DNA of 37,956 bases from an uncultured Eubacteriales bacterium (GCA_900549485.1 UROG01000025.1:1-37956), one strand, 5' to 3'; positions 22,501 to 30,931 are shown, counted from the stretch's first letter. Notes: generated by a model from the sequence alone, not told the origin. A program made the numbers and translations.

Positions 22501-25258
22501 TGACCTGTACATCCGAATCCGGCATGATAAAGGTGTAGTCGTTTCTGTTGATCTCAACGTTTGTGCCTGTTGCGACGTTGATTACCTGGATATTTGCCGC
22601 GTCTACGGCATAGCCGGAGGCGGGATATGCATGGATCTGGATCTTCTGATCCTTCTTTGCATGGTCAACATACGCGGAGTGCGTAAATGTCGTCACGGCA
22701 AAGGTACCCTTCTTGTGGTCAAGGTTGGTAACGCCGTCGGAGTAACCGGCTCTGTAATCGAGAGTGATGGCGTATGTCTTTATCGGCTTGAAGCTTACAT
22801 AGAGATCAAGCTTGGTGCCTGCCTTAAGCTCCGGCATCTCGAACTGGTATTTCTCGGTCACGGGGTTCTGGGTGACCTCAAAGCCCGTTACTGCATTGCC
22901 GTTCTTGTCGGTATAAGAAATTGTGATCTTTTCGACTTCATAGCCGAACGCGGGGTTGGTATTTACAACGACGTTCCTGCCTGCGCCGACTTTGACTTCG
23001 GCGGTCGCGGCCTTGTTGCCGTTGAGCGTCTTGCCGCCGACGGTGTAGGTGTTGCCGAACTGACCGTATTTGCCGTCAACCGTTGCGGAGTGCGCGACTA
23101 TGGTCTGCTGCTCGGTGAACACGACATTGACCTTTACGTCGCAGTCGGGCATGATGAACTTCGCGCCGTCAAGCGTGTGGGAGCTGCCGTCGGCATAGGT
23201 GAGGATAACGCTGGTCGCAGCATATCCCGCTTTTACGCCCCAGATATTGACGCTCAGCTCAACGCCGCAGGCGCACTTGTCTACCTTGTAGTTGCCCGCA
23301 GCAACGGCAAAGTAACCGCGGCTGCCGTTGGACGCGTCCAGAATGACCCTGTGATACAGATAGAATCTGGCTCTCACGGAGATCGGGAAGTCAGGCATGG
23401 TAAATGTGGATGTGCCGTTCGCCTCGTTGAAGGTCACGGGTACGCTGATGCTGGGATCGCCGGTCTTGGTAACATTTACAAGATACCAATAAGCGCCGGA
23501 TTTGGGCGTACCCTTGACGGTAAGCTTGGTGCCTACCTTTGCCTCGGTCACTTCGGTGTCGTCCGCGTATACGGCGAACTTGCCGTTTGCGGTATCGACC
23601 TTGGTGATAGTGAACGCCGCAGAGGCTGTCGCCTTGATGGTCGCAACGATCGTTACAGGACCGTCAGGCATGGTAAAGGTGTTCTTATCGACCTCGGCGG
23701 TCTTCTTGAAGTTGTCGTAATAGACGACGAGGGATTCAAGAGTATAGTTTGTTTCGGGCTTTACGTCGATAGTTACTCTGTCGCCCGTATTTGCAAACTC
23801 GGTCTTGGTATTGCCGATATAGGTTTCTATCGTGCCGTTGGTGACGTTGGTGTAAATCGAGTGACCGCGGGACGGGTCATAATCGGGATCCTTGGTAAAT
23901 GTCGCCGTGATGGTGACGTCGCAGTCAGGCATTACAAAGGTGTTGTTGTAAACGGCAACGCTGTCTTTATAGTTGTTGTATGTAACGCGGATATGGTCGA
24001 GCATGAAGCCGGTCGCCGGAATGGTCTTCACGGTGACGGTGCTGCCGACATAGCCCTGAGTTACCTTGAGGCTGTTGACAAGCGCAGCGGCGCTGCCGTT
24101 GGAAACGCTGTCAACGGTGATTTTGTATGCCTTCGCGGTCTTGAAGGTCACGGAGACGACAACGGAGTACGCCGGCATGGTGAAATAGCCGTCGCTCACG
24201 CCTACGACTGTGGAAGCATCGCCGACCTTGACGACCTTGATGGTGTCAACGGCATAGCCGATGTTTGCCGAGGGAATGACCTTGACGGTCTTTCCCGCCG
24301 CGGCGGTGGTGACGCTCTTGCCGTCAACCTGCATATCAAAGCTGCCGTTTACCGCGCTCTGGCTTACAAGGTTATATACGCCGCCGGTGGAAACGGTCGC
24401 GGAGGTATTGGTGTTGGATGAGCTTCCGGTACCGGGCGTGACGGAGGTGCTTGTGCTGACAAGACCGGAAACGGGAATGTACAGCGCGGCGCCCGCCCAG
24501 ATTTTTGAAAGATCGCTTGTGTTGTTCAGCGCAAGGATCATCTTCTGGTTGGCGGAGAAGTTCATGCCGTACTGAGAGCAGATGATATCATACGCGCTCT
24601 CGCCGCTCTTCATGATATGAGCCATGACGGTGTAGTAAGAGGAATTTGCAACGCCGGGGTTGGTGGTGGGCAGGATCATTGTCTTTCCGGCGGCAATGCT
24701 GTTGTAGCTGGAGATATTGTTGAGCTTCTTGATCTGATTGTCAAAGGTCTTGTAGCTCAGACCCCAGTTGGAGTATATGCCCTGAATAGTCTCGCCGCGC
24801 TGGATGGTGTAGTATACCAGATAGTAGCCTACGCGGTCGCCCGCCGGAATGGCTCTTGCCTGTCCGGTGGTCAGAGTGCCGGTGCTTGTCCCTGCTGCGG
24901 GAATGGTCGCAGGCGTCGTACCGGCAGTCGTTGTGGAGCCGATAGTCGTCGTGGAGCCTGCCGTTGTGCTTCCGGCAAGCGTCGCCGCGGCGGCGGCATT
25001 TGCAGGAAGGACTATCTGCTGTCCTACTGCCAGCTTACTGAACTGCCCCTCGCTGGTAAACCCGTTGAGGTTCATGATCAGATTTTTATAGGTGTAGAAA
25101 TCCACACCCAGGCTTTGGCAAAGGCTGAGAACAGTCTGCCCCTTTGCCAGGGTCACCGTCGTGACATTTGCCGCCGCAGATGCGCTCGTGCCCAACACGG
25201 TGCACAGAGACATCAGCATGACAACTGCCATAAAAAGACTGATGAGCCGTTTTTTCAT
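19541..25258 (-). CDS. Giant secreted LysM protein with InlB-type repeats
   Basis: 1905 residues. A signal peptide (cut near SASA, residues 25-28) is followed by LysM domains at about 35-86, 147-197 and 210-262. Each has the pattern of an x-GET/GQT-like turn, a helix pair and AxG-x-x-L-x-L/IP. LysM binds peptidoglycan, so the protein should sit in the cell wall. Thr/Ser/Gly linkers separate LysM1 from LysM2 and LysM3 from the repeats. From about 295 to 1840 there are more than a dozen divergent InlB-type beta repeats of 75-100 residues. Each ends in an FxMPDxDVxVxxxF motif (TFVMPDCDVTITATF, KFIMPDCDVKVNVVF, QFVMPQGDVEIGVSF). There is no LPxTG motif, membrane anchor or recognisable enzyme domain. 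The likely role is adhesion or a surface layer. AGGGGGAG lies 7 bases before the start. It is monocistronic. Confidence 0.88.
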   Translation of the reverse strand: MKKRLISLFMAVVMLMSLCTVLGTSASAAANVTTVTLAKGQTVLSLCQSLGVDFYTYKNLIMNLNGFTSEGQFSKLAVGQQIVLPANAAAAATLAGSTTAGSTTTIGSTTTAGTTPATIPAAGTSTGTLTTGQARAIPAGDRVGYYLVYYTIQRGETIQGIYSNWGLSYKTFDNQIKKLNNISSYNSIAAGKTMILPTTNPGVANSSYYTVMAHIMKSGESAYDIICSQYGMNFSANQKMILALNNTSDLSKIWAGAALYIPVSGLVSTSTSVTPGTGSSSNTNTSATVSTGGVYNLVSQSAVNGSFDMQVDGKSVTTAAAGKTVKVIPSANIGYAVDTIKVVKVGDASTVVGVSDGYFTMPAYSVVVSVTFKTAKAYKITVDSVSNGSAAALVNSLKVTQGYVGSTVTVKTIPATGFMLDHIRVTYNNYKDSVAVYNNTFVMPDCDVTITATFTKDPDYDPSRGHSIYTNVTNGTIETYIGNTKTEFANTGDRVTIDVKPETNYTLESLVVYYDNFKKTAEVDKNTFTMPDGPVTIVATIKATASAAFTITKVDTANGKFAVYADDTEVTEAKVGTKLTVKGTPKSGAYWYLVNVTKTGDPSISVPVTFNEANGTSTFTMPDFPISVRARFYLYHRVILDASNGSRGYFAVAAGNYKVDKCACGVELSVNIWGVKAGYAATSVILTYADGSSHTLDGAKFIMPDCDVKVNVVFTEQQTIVAHSATVDGKYGQFGNTYTVGGKTLNGNKAATAEVKVGAGRNVVVNTNPAFGYEVEKITISYTDKNGNAVTGFEVTQNPVTEKYQFEMPELKAGTKLDLYVSFKPIKTYAITLDYRAGYSDGVTNLDHKKGTFAVTTFTHSAYVDHAKKDQKIQIHAYPASGYAVDAANIQVINVATGTNVEINRNDYTFIMPDSDVQVIVPFVETAHSIELLRANNGTDGLPKGVLSVIVNGVEYRDEDLMSDTTVRIKFPIGTLVTVVNSSRSGYVLNSEQPIVINRKVDGTLVKYNTIDGDHFSFEMPNSNVIISAQYNDEMVAINAIPSDHGTYKTPLQVAWNGSFSITDIVPEQGYELDKILVTYTGHDGTKHEKEVLNGTLVDLSKETGMLLSDINVEVIFKPAVNPMTIKYIFDDAPDAQSNYKVDLIVDGKNVEGLERGTGLPALGTLEDYADHLNKFKDNDTANGLSGYGIQTGKTVVIKRNESKLDQNFRIVNIWVMSGSGDTAVAIKPDFSNNQYYFTMPYVGSGDNKDLTLYIEYGKYTADAFNLSAYKAGGEGEISGWQFYVDGTPSNSATVTAGKIKFEITVPEHCEIPLDDYGEAYVDVRYTDSDGAATNYTFVLAPAGDGKWYAEFKNPVKSMPQGSIVSVEYKVERKGYRAGKDVKDLTEAGLGTDSVGTAVYTVDGVKIEDPAKIKWGKTVTVKVEPNETGKVVENVKVYRTTDAGGNTLGTLEEISASRANDGTYQFVMPQGDVEIGVSFKTVSTTVRYEGNANIHAIIEVSGIKYTDLAAVEAGQNVKFTFDYPANYSVGEVKINGNSILPDSNGVYGFDMKDYNVVITAEITEKTYKMKVVPDATGLSDVKYTVTSSIGTDASADGTHEFDGTHEFDVCYGEGFIIKPANVTGGVVFKIKSCLVTYRDINGNAVTEPVAITEKGEAGFQINSIPRGADVADIITVAPVFYKDAKATYKIIYAPTIEELYKMSYAVLDSENVVAGATVLVKMNFKWYINMNKDILANNVRLTTTYNGTDQPVAISNINIGTPSGDSQYFTCTFTFKMPDGDVTVKVDPSGFTNKTKVAVSGAAVYKYDYISFTSASSDLDMGGEYYVKLDDSAVVTAGKTPYVTLTYKKEDSTEISYSKKIESTITDPSGIYGAFILDRSNGDGGDISLIPLGAKFTVSVSYSDY
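20436..20471 (-). repeat. Perfect 18-bp tandem duplication inside the LysM/InlB-repeat gene
   Basis: Two identical adjacent 18-bp units give the peptide duplication FDGTHE-FDGTHE. The reading frame is kept. It looks like a recent slippage event in one InlB-type repeat. Confidence 0.8.
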
Positions 25259-25407
25259 GTTTTTGCTCCCCCTAACCGGTCCTTATCGGACCGAAATTAT
25301 TAACTGATACTTTTTCAGCGGAAACGGCGTTCCCGTTGAAGCTATATGTATTCTGACCTCTGTGTCCTCCCGCAAAAAAGCGGGTGCGGACAGGTCTTCC
25401 ATGATTG
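25259..25407 (-). promoter_or_regulatory. Structured 5' leader of the LysM/InlB-repeat gene
   Basis: The leader runs from the predicted transcription start to the ATG, about 150 nt, and folds on paper into three hairpins. The first (25355-25396) has nested stems GACCT/AGGTC, GTCC/GGAC and CCCGC/GCGGG. The second (25317-25343) has AGC/GCT and ACGG/CCGT. The third (25277-25293) has CGGTCC/GGACCG and ends 3 bases before the ribosome binding site AGGGGGAG (25266-25273). Such a layout fits a riboswitch or other leader control of translation. I do not recognise a known riboswitch core. Confidence 0.4.
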
Positions 25408-25413
25408 GTTACA

Positions 25414-25442
25414 ATATTACTACAAAGAAACTCAAATTGCAA
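25414..25442 (-). promoter_or_regulatory. Promoter of the LysM/InlB-repeat gene
   Basis: On the minus strand, TTGCAA (25437-25442) and TAATAT (25414-25419) are separated by exactly 17 bases, a good SigA-type match in AT-rich DNA between divergent-looking GC-rich genes. Confidence 0.6.
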
Positions 25443-25494
25443 TAGGTAATTACAAGTTTTTACAAAAAATTATGTAAATATTTTTATCGGCGCC

Positions 25495-26511
25495 TTATCC
25501 TGCATAACCCATCGGGTTCTCGGACTGCCATTTCCACGTGTCGCGGCACATATCGTCCAGATCATACTGCGCTTTCCAGCCAAGAAGCTCCGCGCTCTTG
25601 TCGGGGCTTGCGTAGACCGTTGCGATGTCCCCGGGGCGGCGGGCGACTATCTCATAGGGGATCTTGCGTCCGGTAACGCGCTCAAACGCCTTTACCATAT
25701 CCAGCACGCTGTATCCTACGCCCGTGCCGAGGTTGAAAACGCTCTCCCCTCTGTGGCTCTGCATATACTCTATCGCCGCAACATGGCCGCGTGCAAGATC
25801 GACAACGTGGATATAATCGCGCACGCCCGTGCCGTCGTGGGTATCGTAGTCATTGCCGAAGACGCTGAGATGATCCCGCCTGCCGACGGCGACCTGAGAA
25901 ATGTACGGCATGAGGTTATTGGGTATCCCTCTCGGGTCCTCGCCGATAAGCCCGCTCGGATGCGCGCCGATGGGATTGAAATAGCGCAGCAGCACGACCG
26001 ACCAGTCGTCTATCGCTTTCGACGTGTCGCGGAGTATCTGCTCGTTCATGTACTTTGTCCAGCCGTAAGGGTTCGTACACATTCCGGTGCGGCTGCTCTC
26101 GCTGAAGGGAACGTCGTTGTCGCTTGAATAGACCGTTGCGGAGGAGGAGAAGACGATGTTCTTCACGTTGTGATCGCGCATTGCCTCGCACAGCGTCACG
26201 GTGGAGAACAGGTTGTTGTCATAATACTCAAGCGGCATCCTGACCGATTCGCCGACGGCCTTCAGCCCCGCAAAGTGTATGACGCAGTTTATGTCGTGCT
26301 TTTCAAATATCTCGTCGAGTGCGGCGCGTTCGCGCACGTCCTTCTGATAAAAATCAAGCTTCTTTCCGGTTATCTGCTGCACCCTTTCAAGGGATTTCGC
26401 GTTGGAATTGACGAGGTTGTCTATCACGACGACATCCATTCCCTTGTTGAGCAGCTCAACGCAGGTATGGCTGCCGATATATCCCGCGCCGCCCGTTACA
26501 AGAATCTTCAT
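25495..26511 (-). CDS. galE: UDP-glucose 4-epimerase
   Basis: 338 residues, exactly the normal GalE length. It interconverts UDP-glucose and UDP-galactose (or the N-acetyl forms) using bound NAD. The N-terminal Rossmann motif is MKILVTGGAGYIGSHTCVELL. VIHFAGLKAVGESV, the catalytic Ser region FSSSATVY, and the Tyr-x3-Lys pair in NPYGWTKYMNEQIL are present. So are LRYFNPIGAHPSG and the C-terminal RPGDIATVYASPDKS. The start at 26511 gives the standard N-terminus; a longer reading from 26532 would overlap the preceding gene. The nucleotidyltransferase gene ends 17 bases upstream, so the pair forms a sugar-nucleotide unit feeding surface polysaccharide or galactose metabolism. Confidence 0.96.
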   Translation of the reverse strand: MKILVTGGAGYIGSHTCVELLNKGMDVVVIDNLVNSNAKSLERVQQITGKKLDFYQKDVRERAALDEIFEKHDINCVIHFAGLKAVGESVRMPLEYYDNNLFSTVTLCEAMRDHNVKNIVFSSSATVYSSDNDVPFSESSRTGMCTNPYGWTKYMNEQILRDTSKAIDDWSVVLLRYFNPIGAHPSGLIGEDPRGIPNNLMPYISQVAVGRRDHLSVFGNDYDTHDGTGVRDYIHVVDLARGHVAAIEYMQSHRGESVFNLGTGVGYSVLDMVKAFERVTGRKIPYEIVARRPGDIATVYASPDKSAELLGWKAQYDLDDMCRDTWKWQSENPMGYAG

Positions 26512-26528
26512 TTTGCCTTTCCCTCCCA

Positions 26529-27437
26529 TCAATCAAGAAGCGTTTCGGGATAAACTCCCTCGCTTCTCATTTTCGCAATGGAGCTTACAACGCTGTCCAT
26601 ATCTTCCTTGTATGTAATGCCGTGCCATGTTTCATGGCAGTTGAGCACCTTCACCTTGCCCTCGCCCTCCTTTATCATCGCGTCGGCGACAAACGGCAGA
26701 AAGTATTCCGCCTTGAGGGGATTGACCGGCAGGTTTTTATCAAGCCACAGCGGAAAGCGCTTCTCAAGCTGCTCCATAAAGCCCTCGTTGAAGCCCCAGA
26801 AATTCATGGAAACGGGTGTCTCGCCGGAAATCGGCACAAACGTCTCGCCGTCCTCGGTGTATTCCGCGTCCGCGCCGCGCTTGAATATCTTTGTGCGCTC
26901 CACAACGTCGCGGAGAAAGCCGTTCTCGACATCGCATATCCCGCGTGCAACAGAGCCGTTTTCCGTGACGGTATTCCGGAGAAGATACGCCACCATGGCG
27001 TGTTCCGTCCCGGGGTGGTCGGAGACAAGATAGTCATAGAGTGCGGAGTAGGCGGTAGGGCCGTAGAAATCGTCGGCATTGATAACGGCGAACGGACCGT
27101 CAACCGCGTCCTTGGCGCAGAGTACCGCATGCGCCGTTCCCCACGGCTTCACCCTGCCCTCCGGAAGCGCATAGCCCGCGGGAAGCATATCGGTCTGCTG
27201 GAAAACGTATTTTACATCAAAATGCTTTTCCGCACGCTCCCCGACATAGCGTCTGAAGTCCGCTTCTATCTCGTGCTTGATCACGAATGCCACCTTGCGG
27301 AAGCCCGCACGGTAGGCGTCGTACATGGAAAAGTCGATTATCGCGTGGCCGTAAGCGTCAACCGCGGTGATCTGCTTGAGTCCGCCGAAGCGGCTGCCCA
27401 TGCCTGCGGCAAGGATGACCAGAGTAGGCTGTTTCAT
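26529..27437 (-). CDS. Sugar-phosphate nucleotidyltransferase family protein
   Basis: 302 residues. The N-terminal signature LVILAAGMGSRFGGLKQI is the nucleotide-binding loop of NDP-sugar pyrophosphorylases. GTAHAVLCAKDAVDGPFAVINADDFYG contains the metal-binding Asp, and the substrate region has SMNFWGFNEGFMEQL and NPLKAEYFLPFVADAMI. It presumably joins a sugar 1-phosphate to an NTP. Which sugar cannot be read, but linkage to galE favours a UDP-sugar. It is longer and differently spaced than GalU or RmlA and belongs to the broad group often annotated only as nucleotidyltransferase. The start at 27437 begins directly with MKQPTLVILAAG. Confidence 0.88.
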   Translation of the reverse strand: MKQPTLVILAAGMGSRFGGLKQITAVDAYGHAIIDFSMYDAYRAGFRKVAFVIKHEIEADFRRYVGERAEKHFDVKYVFQQTDMLPAGYALPEGRVKPWGTAHAVLCAKDAVDGPFAVINADDFYGPTAYSALYDYLVSDHPGTEHAMVAYLLRNTVTENGSVARGICDVENGFLRDVVERTKIFKRGADAEYTEDGETFVPISGETPVSMNFWGFNEGFMEQLEKRFPLWLDKNLPVNPLKAEYFLPFVADAMIKEGEGKVKVLNCHETWHGITYKEDMDSVVSSIAKMRSEGVYPETLLD

Positions 27438-27458
27438 GGTTTTACCTCTTTTTCTGAG

Positions 27459-27480
27459 GCAGTCAGAATTATGACTGCCG
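27459..27480. promoter_or_regulatory. Hairpin upstream of the nucleotidyltransferase gene
   Basis: GGCAGTCA and TGACTGCC form an 8-bp stem with a 6-nt loop in the 90-bp gap after the MBL-fold gene. No U-run follows on the minus strand, so it may be a leader structure of the nucleotidyltransferase-galE unit or a weak terminator. Confidence 0.4.
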
Positions 27481-27527
27481 TAAATTCGGAAATGTTCCCG
27501 CTGCCGGTAATTTTATTGCGCGGCGCG

Positions 27528-28139
27528 TCACATGCTCATCGCCATGCGGCAATAGTAGTTGAAGCTTCTCTCGCGCTGGAGAGTGGTGCTGCCCATGTGT
27601 CCGGGGTATACCTCGTAATCGCCCTCAAGAGAACACAGCTTTTTGAGGGAGGCAAGCTCCTTGTCCATATCCCCGCCGTCAAGGTCGGTTCTGCCGAGAC
27701 TGCCGCGGAAAAGGGTATCGCCGGTGAAAAGGCAGTCCTCGCATTTTATCGTCACGCCGCCGGGAGTATGGCCGGGCGTTGCGATTATCTCAAAGCGAAG
27801 CCCCGCCGTGTCTATGATATCGCCGTCGTCATAGTTTATGCCGTTATCGGGAAGCCGGTAGGGCAGCTGCCTCGACTCAATGACCCGCGCATCGTCGCGG
27901 CTGTTCATGTAAACGGTCGCTCCGGTCTCCTCGGCAACCGCATCGGCCGCACCGGTATGGTCATAATGGCCGTGGGTTATCATTATCGCCGTACACTTGA
28001 GGTGGTTGGATTCGATATAATCAAGAATGGTGTTGCTCTCATCGCCCGGGTCGATCACGACGCACTCAAGCGTAGACTCGTTTGTCACTACATAGCAGTT
28101 CGTTTCAAGCTGTCCGACCGGCAGTGTTTTAATAAGCAT
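27528..28139 (-). CDS. MBL-fold metallohydrolase, glyoxalase II-like
   Basis: 203 residues. The zinc ligands are in THGHYDH (H56, H58, D60, H61), GHTPGG (about 124-129), LFTGDTLFRGSLGRTDL and YPGHM. This set matches the short glyoxalase II-like branch (YcbL/GloB-related) that hydrolyses thioesters, for example S-lactoylglutathione-type substrates; in Clostridia the real substrate is usually unknown. It is about 50 residues shorter than true glyoxalase II, lacking the C-terminal helical glutathione-binding part. It lies 33 bases downstream of dtd and is the last gene of the recJ-rel-dtd cluster. Confidence 0.88.
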   Translation of the reverse strand: MLIKTLPVGQLETNCYVVTNESTLECVVIDPGDESNTILDYIESNHLKCTAIMITHGHYDHTGAADAVAEETGATVYMNSRDDARVIESRQLPYRLPDNGINYDDGDIIDTAGLRFEIIATPGHTPGGVTIKCEDCLFTGDTLFRGSLGRTDLDGGDMDKELASLKKLCSLEGDYEVYPGHMGSTTLQRERSFNYYCRMAMSM

Positions 28140-28172
28140 ACGTTTTCTCCTTATATATTTCTGAGCAATTTA

Positions 28173-28619
28173 TCACAGTTCGTTGGTGTCCAGCAGGATC
28201 GTAAGCGGGCCGTCGTTTTCCGATGCGACAAGCATGTCCGCGCCGAACTCACCCGTCTGCACCTCAAAGCCCTTTTCGCGGCAGAGCGCTATCACCTTTT
28301 CATAAAGCGGTATCGCCTTTTCCGGTCTTGCCGCCTTGGAAAAGCCGGGACGTCTTGATTTGCAGTCGGCAAAAAGCGTGAACTGGCTTATAAGCAGTAT
28401 CGACGCCGCGCCCGCGTCCATGGGATTGACGTTCATTTTGCCGTTTTCGTCCCCGAATATCCTAAGTCCGCAGATCTTGTCCGCTATCTTCTCCGCTTCC
28501 TTTTCACCGTCGCTTTCATGCACTCCCAGAAGCACCAGAAAGCCCTTCCCTATCTGTCCTTTTATTCTGCCATCTATCTCTACCGAGGCAGAACGCACAC
28601 GTGTCAATACCGCTCTCAT
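28173..28619 (-). CDS. dtd: D-aminoacyl-tRNA deacylase
   Basis: 148 residues, the standard DTD length. It removes D-amino acids wrongly attached to tRNA. The two catalytic motifs are both present: SQFTLFADCKSRRPGFS (79-95), and NDGPLTILLD (135-144), whose Gly-Pro enters the active site of the partner subunit in the dimer. The N-terminus MRAVLTRVRSASVEIDG is typical. It lies between rel and the MBL-fold gene, as in many Clostridia. Confidence 0.95.
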   Translation of the reverse strand: MRAVLTRVRSASVEIDGRIKGQIGKGFLVLLGVHESDGEKEAEKIADKICGLRIFGDENGKMNVNPMDAGAASILLISQFTLFADCKSRRPGFSKAARPEKAIPLYEKVIALCREKGFEVQTGEFGADMLVASENDGPLTILLDTNEL

Positions 28620-28684
28620 TTAATTTTTTCCTTTTCGATTCTTCCTATTAATAATATAATTTTTCCGGAACACAGAAGCCGGAT

Positions 28685-30931
28685 TCAGTTTCCGTTTCTC
28701 GTCACCTGTGTAACGCCGGGTATGGTGGAGAGGCGGGAGATTATATATTTAAGCTCTCCGCTGTTTTTCACCTCAAGCGTAACGCTCGCAAGGGCAAGCC
28801 CGCCGACAAGCTCACGCGCCGTAAGTGTGCGCACCTTCGCGTTGAGCGTGTTGAGCACAACGGCAATATCCATGACAAGCCCGCCGCGGTTCTTCGCCGT
28901 GAGATTGAGCGTGCTGACATAGGTGTCGCTGATCTCCTCCGCCCAGCTTACGTTCACCCACCTGCCCTCGTTTTCGGGGTCAAGACGGCGCTTGAGATAG
29001 TTTTCGCAGTCCGTGCGGTGTATGGAAACGCCCTGTCCGCGTGTTATGAAGCCCACAATATCGTCCCCCGGCACAGGTGTGCAGCAGCGGGAGAATTTGA
29101 CAAGGCAGTTGCTGATCCCCTCGACAAGTATGCCGTGAACCGCCTTGCCCTGCTTTACCGCGTTCTGCTCGCGCCGCTCAGCCGCCTGATTGATCTTGTC
29201 AATAACGGTCTTCTTGTCCTTCTCGCTCTTGCTGGCACGGACAAGCTCGTCGCGCATCCTGTTGGCGACTCTCGTTGCGGTAACGCCGCCGTAGCCGATA
29301 GCCGCATACAGCTCGTCAAGACTTGACAGCGACAGCCGCTTCATTATCGGCGACGCGATCTCCTCCGCCGTACCCTCTTCAAGCGTATATCCGTTATGCT
29401 TCAGCTCATCCTCAAGCATGGAGCGGCCGCGGATAATATTCTCCTCCCGACGCTCCTTCTTGAACCACTGCTTTATCTTGGTTCGGGCAGAGCCGCTCTT
29501 TGCCATTGTCAGCCAATCGCGGCTGGGGCCGGGCGCTGATTTTGATGTGCGTATCTCGACGATATCGCCGTTTTGCAGCGCATGATCGTAAGTGACGATG
29601 CGTCCGTTCACCGTCGCGCCCACCATGTGGTTTCCGACGTCCGAATGGATGCTGTACGCAAAGTCGATCGGCGTTGCACCCGCGGGAAGATTTATAACAT
29701 CTCCTTTCGGTGAAAAGACGAAAACCTCGTCGGAAAACATATCAATTTTGAGATTATGGAAAAAGTCCGTGGCGTCACTGTCCTGCTGGCTTTCAAGAAG
29801 GCGGCGTATCCACGCGAATTTGTCCTCGTCCCCGGATTTGACGGCCTGTCCGCCGTCGTCCATTTTATACTTCCAATGCGCGGCGACGCCGTATTCGGCG
29901 GTGTGGTGCATCTCCCATGTCCGTATCTGCACCTCGAAGGGTATGCCCTCCGCCCCTATAACAGTCGTATGCAACGACTGGTACATATTCGGCTTTGGGG
30001 TGGAAATATAATCCTTGAACTTTCCGGGTACGGGCTTGAACATTTCGTGGATTATACCCAGCACATTGTAGCAGTCCGGTATCGTGTCCACTATGACGCG
30101 GAAAGCGCAGAGATCAAAGATGCCGTTCATGTTCAGATTCTGACTGTACATTTTGCGGTAAATACTGTAAACATGCTTGATACGATAATAAATCGCACAC
30201 TCGATGCCTTCTTTTTCAATGCGCGCCTGAATCTTCTCCTTCATGGCTCCCATGAAGCTCTCCAGCATCGGCATCTTCTCTTTGAGTATATCCGTTATTT
30301 CCTTGTAGCCCGTCGGGTCGAGATATTTCAGCGATAGATCCTCAAGCTCCCACTTTGACCGCTGCATTCCAAGACGGTGCGCAATGGGCGCATATATCTC
30401 CATCGTTTCAAGCGACTTCTGCCGCTGCTTTTCCGGAGTCTGGTATTCCATTGTCCGCATATTGTGGAGCCTGTCGGCTATTTTTATCAGTATGACTCGG
30501 ATGTCCTTCGCCATCGCCAGCAGCATTTTGCGCAGATTTTCCATCTGCTCGTCTTCCTTGCTGGTGTACTGCACACGCGTCAGCTTTGTGACGCCCTCGA
30601 CGATATCTGCGACCGCCTCGCCGAACTGATGCGCGATATCCGCGTGGGTCAGCGGCGTGTCCTCAAGAACGTCGTGCAGCAGCGCCGCGACGATCGAATC
30701 CTCGTCAAGCCCCATATCGACGGATATGTCCGCCGCCGCTATGCAATGGGTAACATACGGCGTTCCGTCCTTGCGCTTCTGACCGGAATGGGCTATCCGC
30801 GCTGTATCATATGCTGCACGGATACGCCCTAAATCCATGTTGTGACCGGTTTTCTGTATCTTATCCAGCAGAAACTCAAACTGGGCGTCGGCGTCAAACT
30901 TATCTATGTCCGCAATCGTTTTTTCACTCAT
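28685..30931 (-). CDS. rel: Bifunctional (p)ppGpp synthetase/hydrolase (Rel)
   Basis: 748 residues. It makes and degrades the stringent-response alarmone. The HD hydrolase domain has THCIAAADI, ALLHDVLEDT (H86, D87) and KIADRLHNMRTM, so hydrolysis should be active. The synthetase domain follows with IKHVYSIYRKM, GIFDLCAFRVIVD, YQSLHTTVIG and TAEYGVAAHWKYK. Then come a TGS domain (about 400-465, VFVFSPKGDVINLPAGATPIDFAY), a zinc-finger/helical region with CCTPVPGDDIVGFITRGQGVSIHRTDC, and an ACT domain at the C-terminus. The start at 30931 is set by AAGGAG 8 bases upstream. It overlaps the recJ stop by 4 bases (ATGA), so the two are translationally coupled. Confidence 0.96.
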   Translation of the reverse strand: MSEKTIADIDKFDADAQFEFLLDKIQKTGHNMDLGRIRAAYDTARIAHSGQKRKDGTPYVTHCIAAADISVDMGLDEDSIVAALLHDVLEDTPLTHADIAHQFGEAVADIVEGVTKLTRVQYTSKEDEQMENLRKMLLAMAKDIRVILIKIADRLHNMRTMEYQTPEKQRQKSLETMEIYAPIAHRLGMQRSKWELEDLSLKYLDPTGYKEITDILKEKMPMLESFMGAMKEKIQARIEKEGIECAIYYRIKHVYSIYRKMYSQNLNMNGIFDLCAFRVIVDTIPDCYNVLGIIHEMFKPVPGKFKDYISTPKPNMYQSLHTTVIGAEGIPFEVQIRTWEMHHTAEYGVAAHWKYKMDDGGQAVKSGDEDKFAWIRRLLESQQDSDATDFFHNLKIDMFSDEVFVFSPKGDVINLPAGATPIDFAYSIHSDVGNHMVGATVNGRIVTYDHALQNGDIVEIRTSKSAPGPSRDWLTMAKSGSARTKIKQWFKKERREENIIRGRSMLEDELKHNGYTLEEGTAEEIASPIMKRLSLSSLDELYAAIGYGGVTATRVANRMRDELVRASKSEKDKKTVIDKINQAAERREQNAVKQGKAVHGILVEGISNCLVKFSRCCTPVPGDDIVGFITRGQGVSIHRTDCENYLKRRLDPENEGRWVNVSWAEEISDTYVSTLNLTAKNRGGLVMDIAVVLNTLNAKVRTLTARELVGGLALASVTLEVKNSGELKYIISRLSTIPGVTQVTRNGN

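Noticed and set aside
20774..24421. A 1215-codon open reading frame on the plus strand
   Set aside because: It is the antisense shadow of the LysM/InlB-repeat gene, whose signal peptide, domains, promoter and terminator are all on the minus strand. The shadow protein has no recognisable domain.
25277..25396. Known c-di-AMP or c-di-GMP riboswitch before the LysM gene
   Set aside because: The hairpins are clear, but I cannot find the conserved core sequences of those classes, so no class is named.
26622..28358. A 578-codon plus-strand reading frame
   Set aside because: It spans three well-supported minus-strand genes and the gaps between them. It is a side effect of GC-rich codon use.
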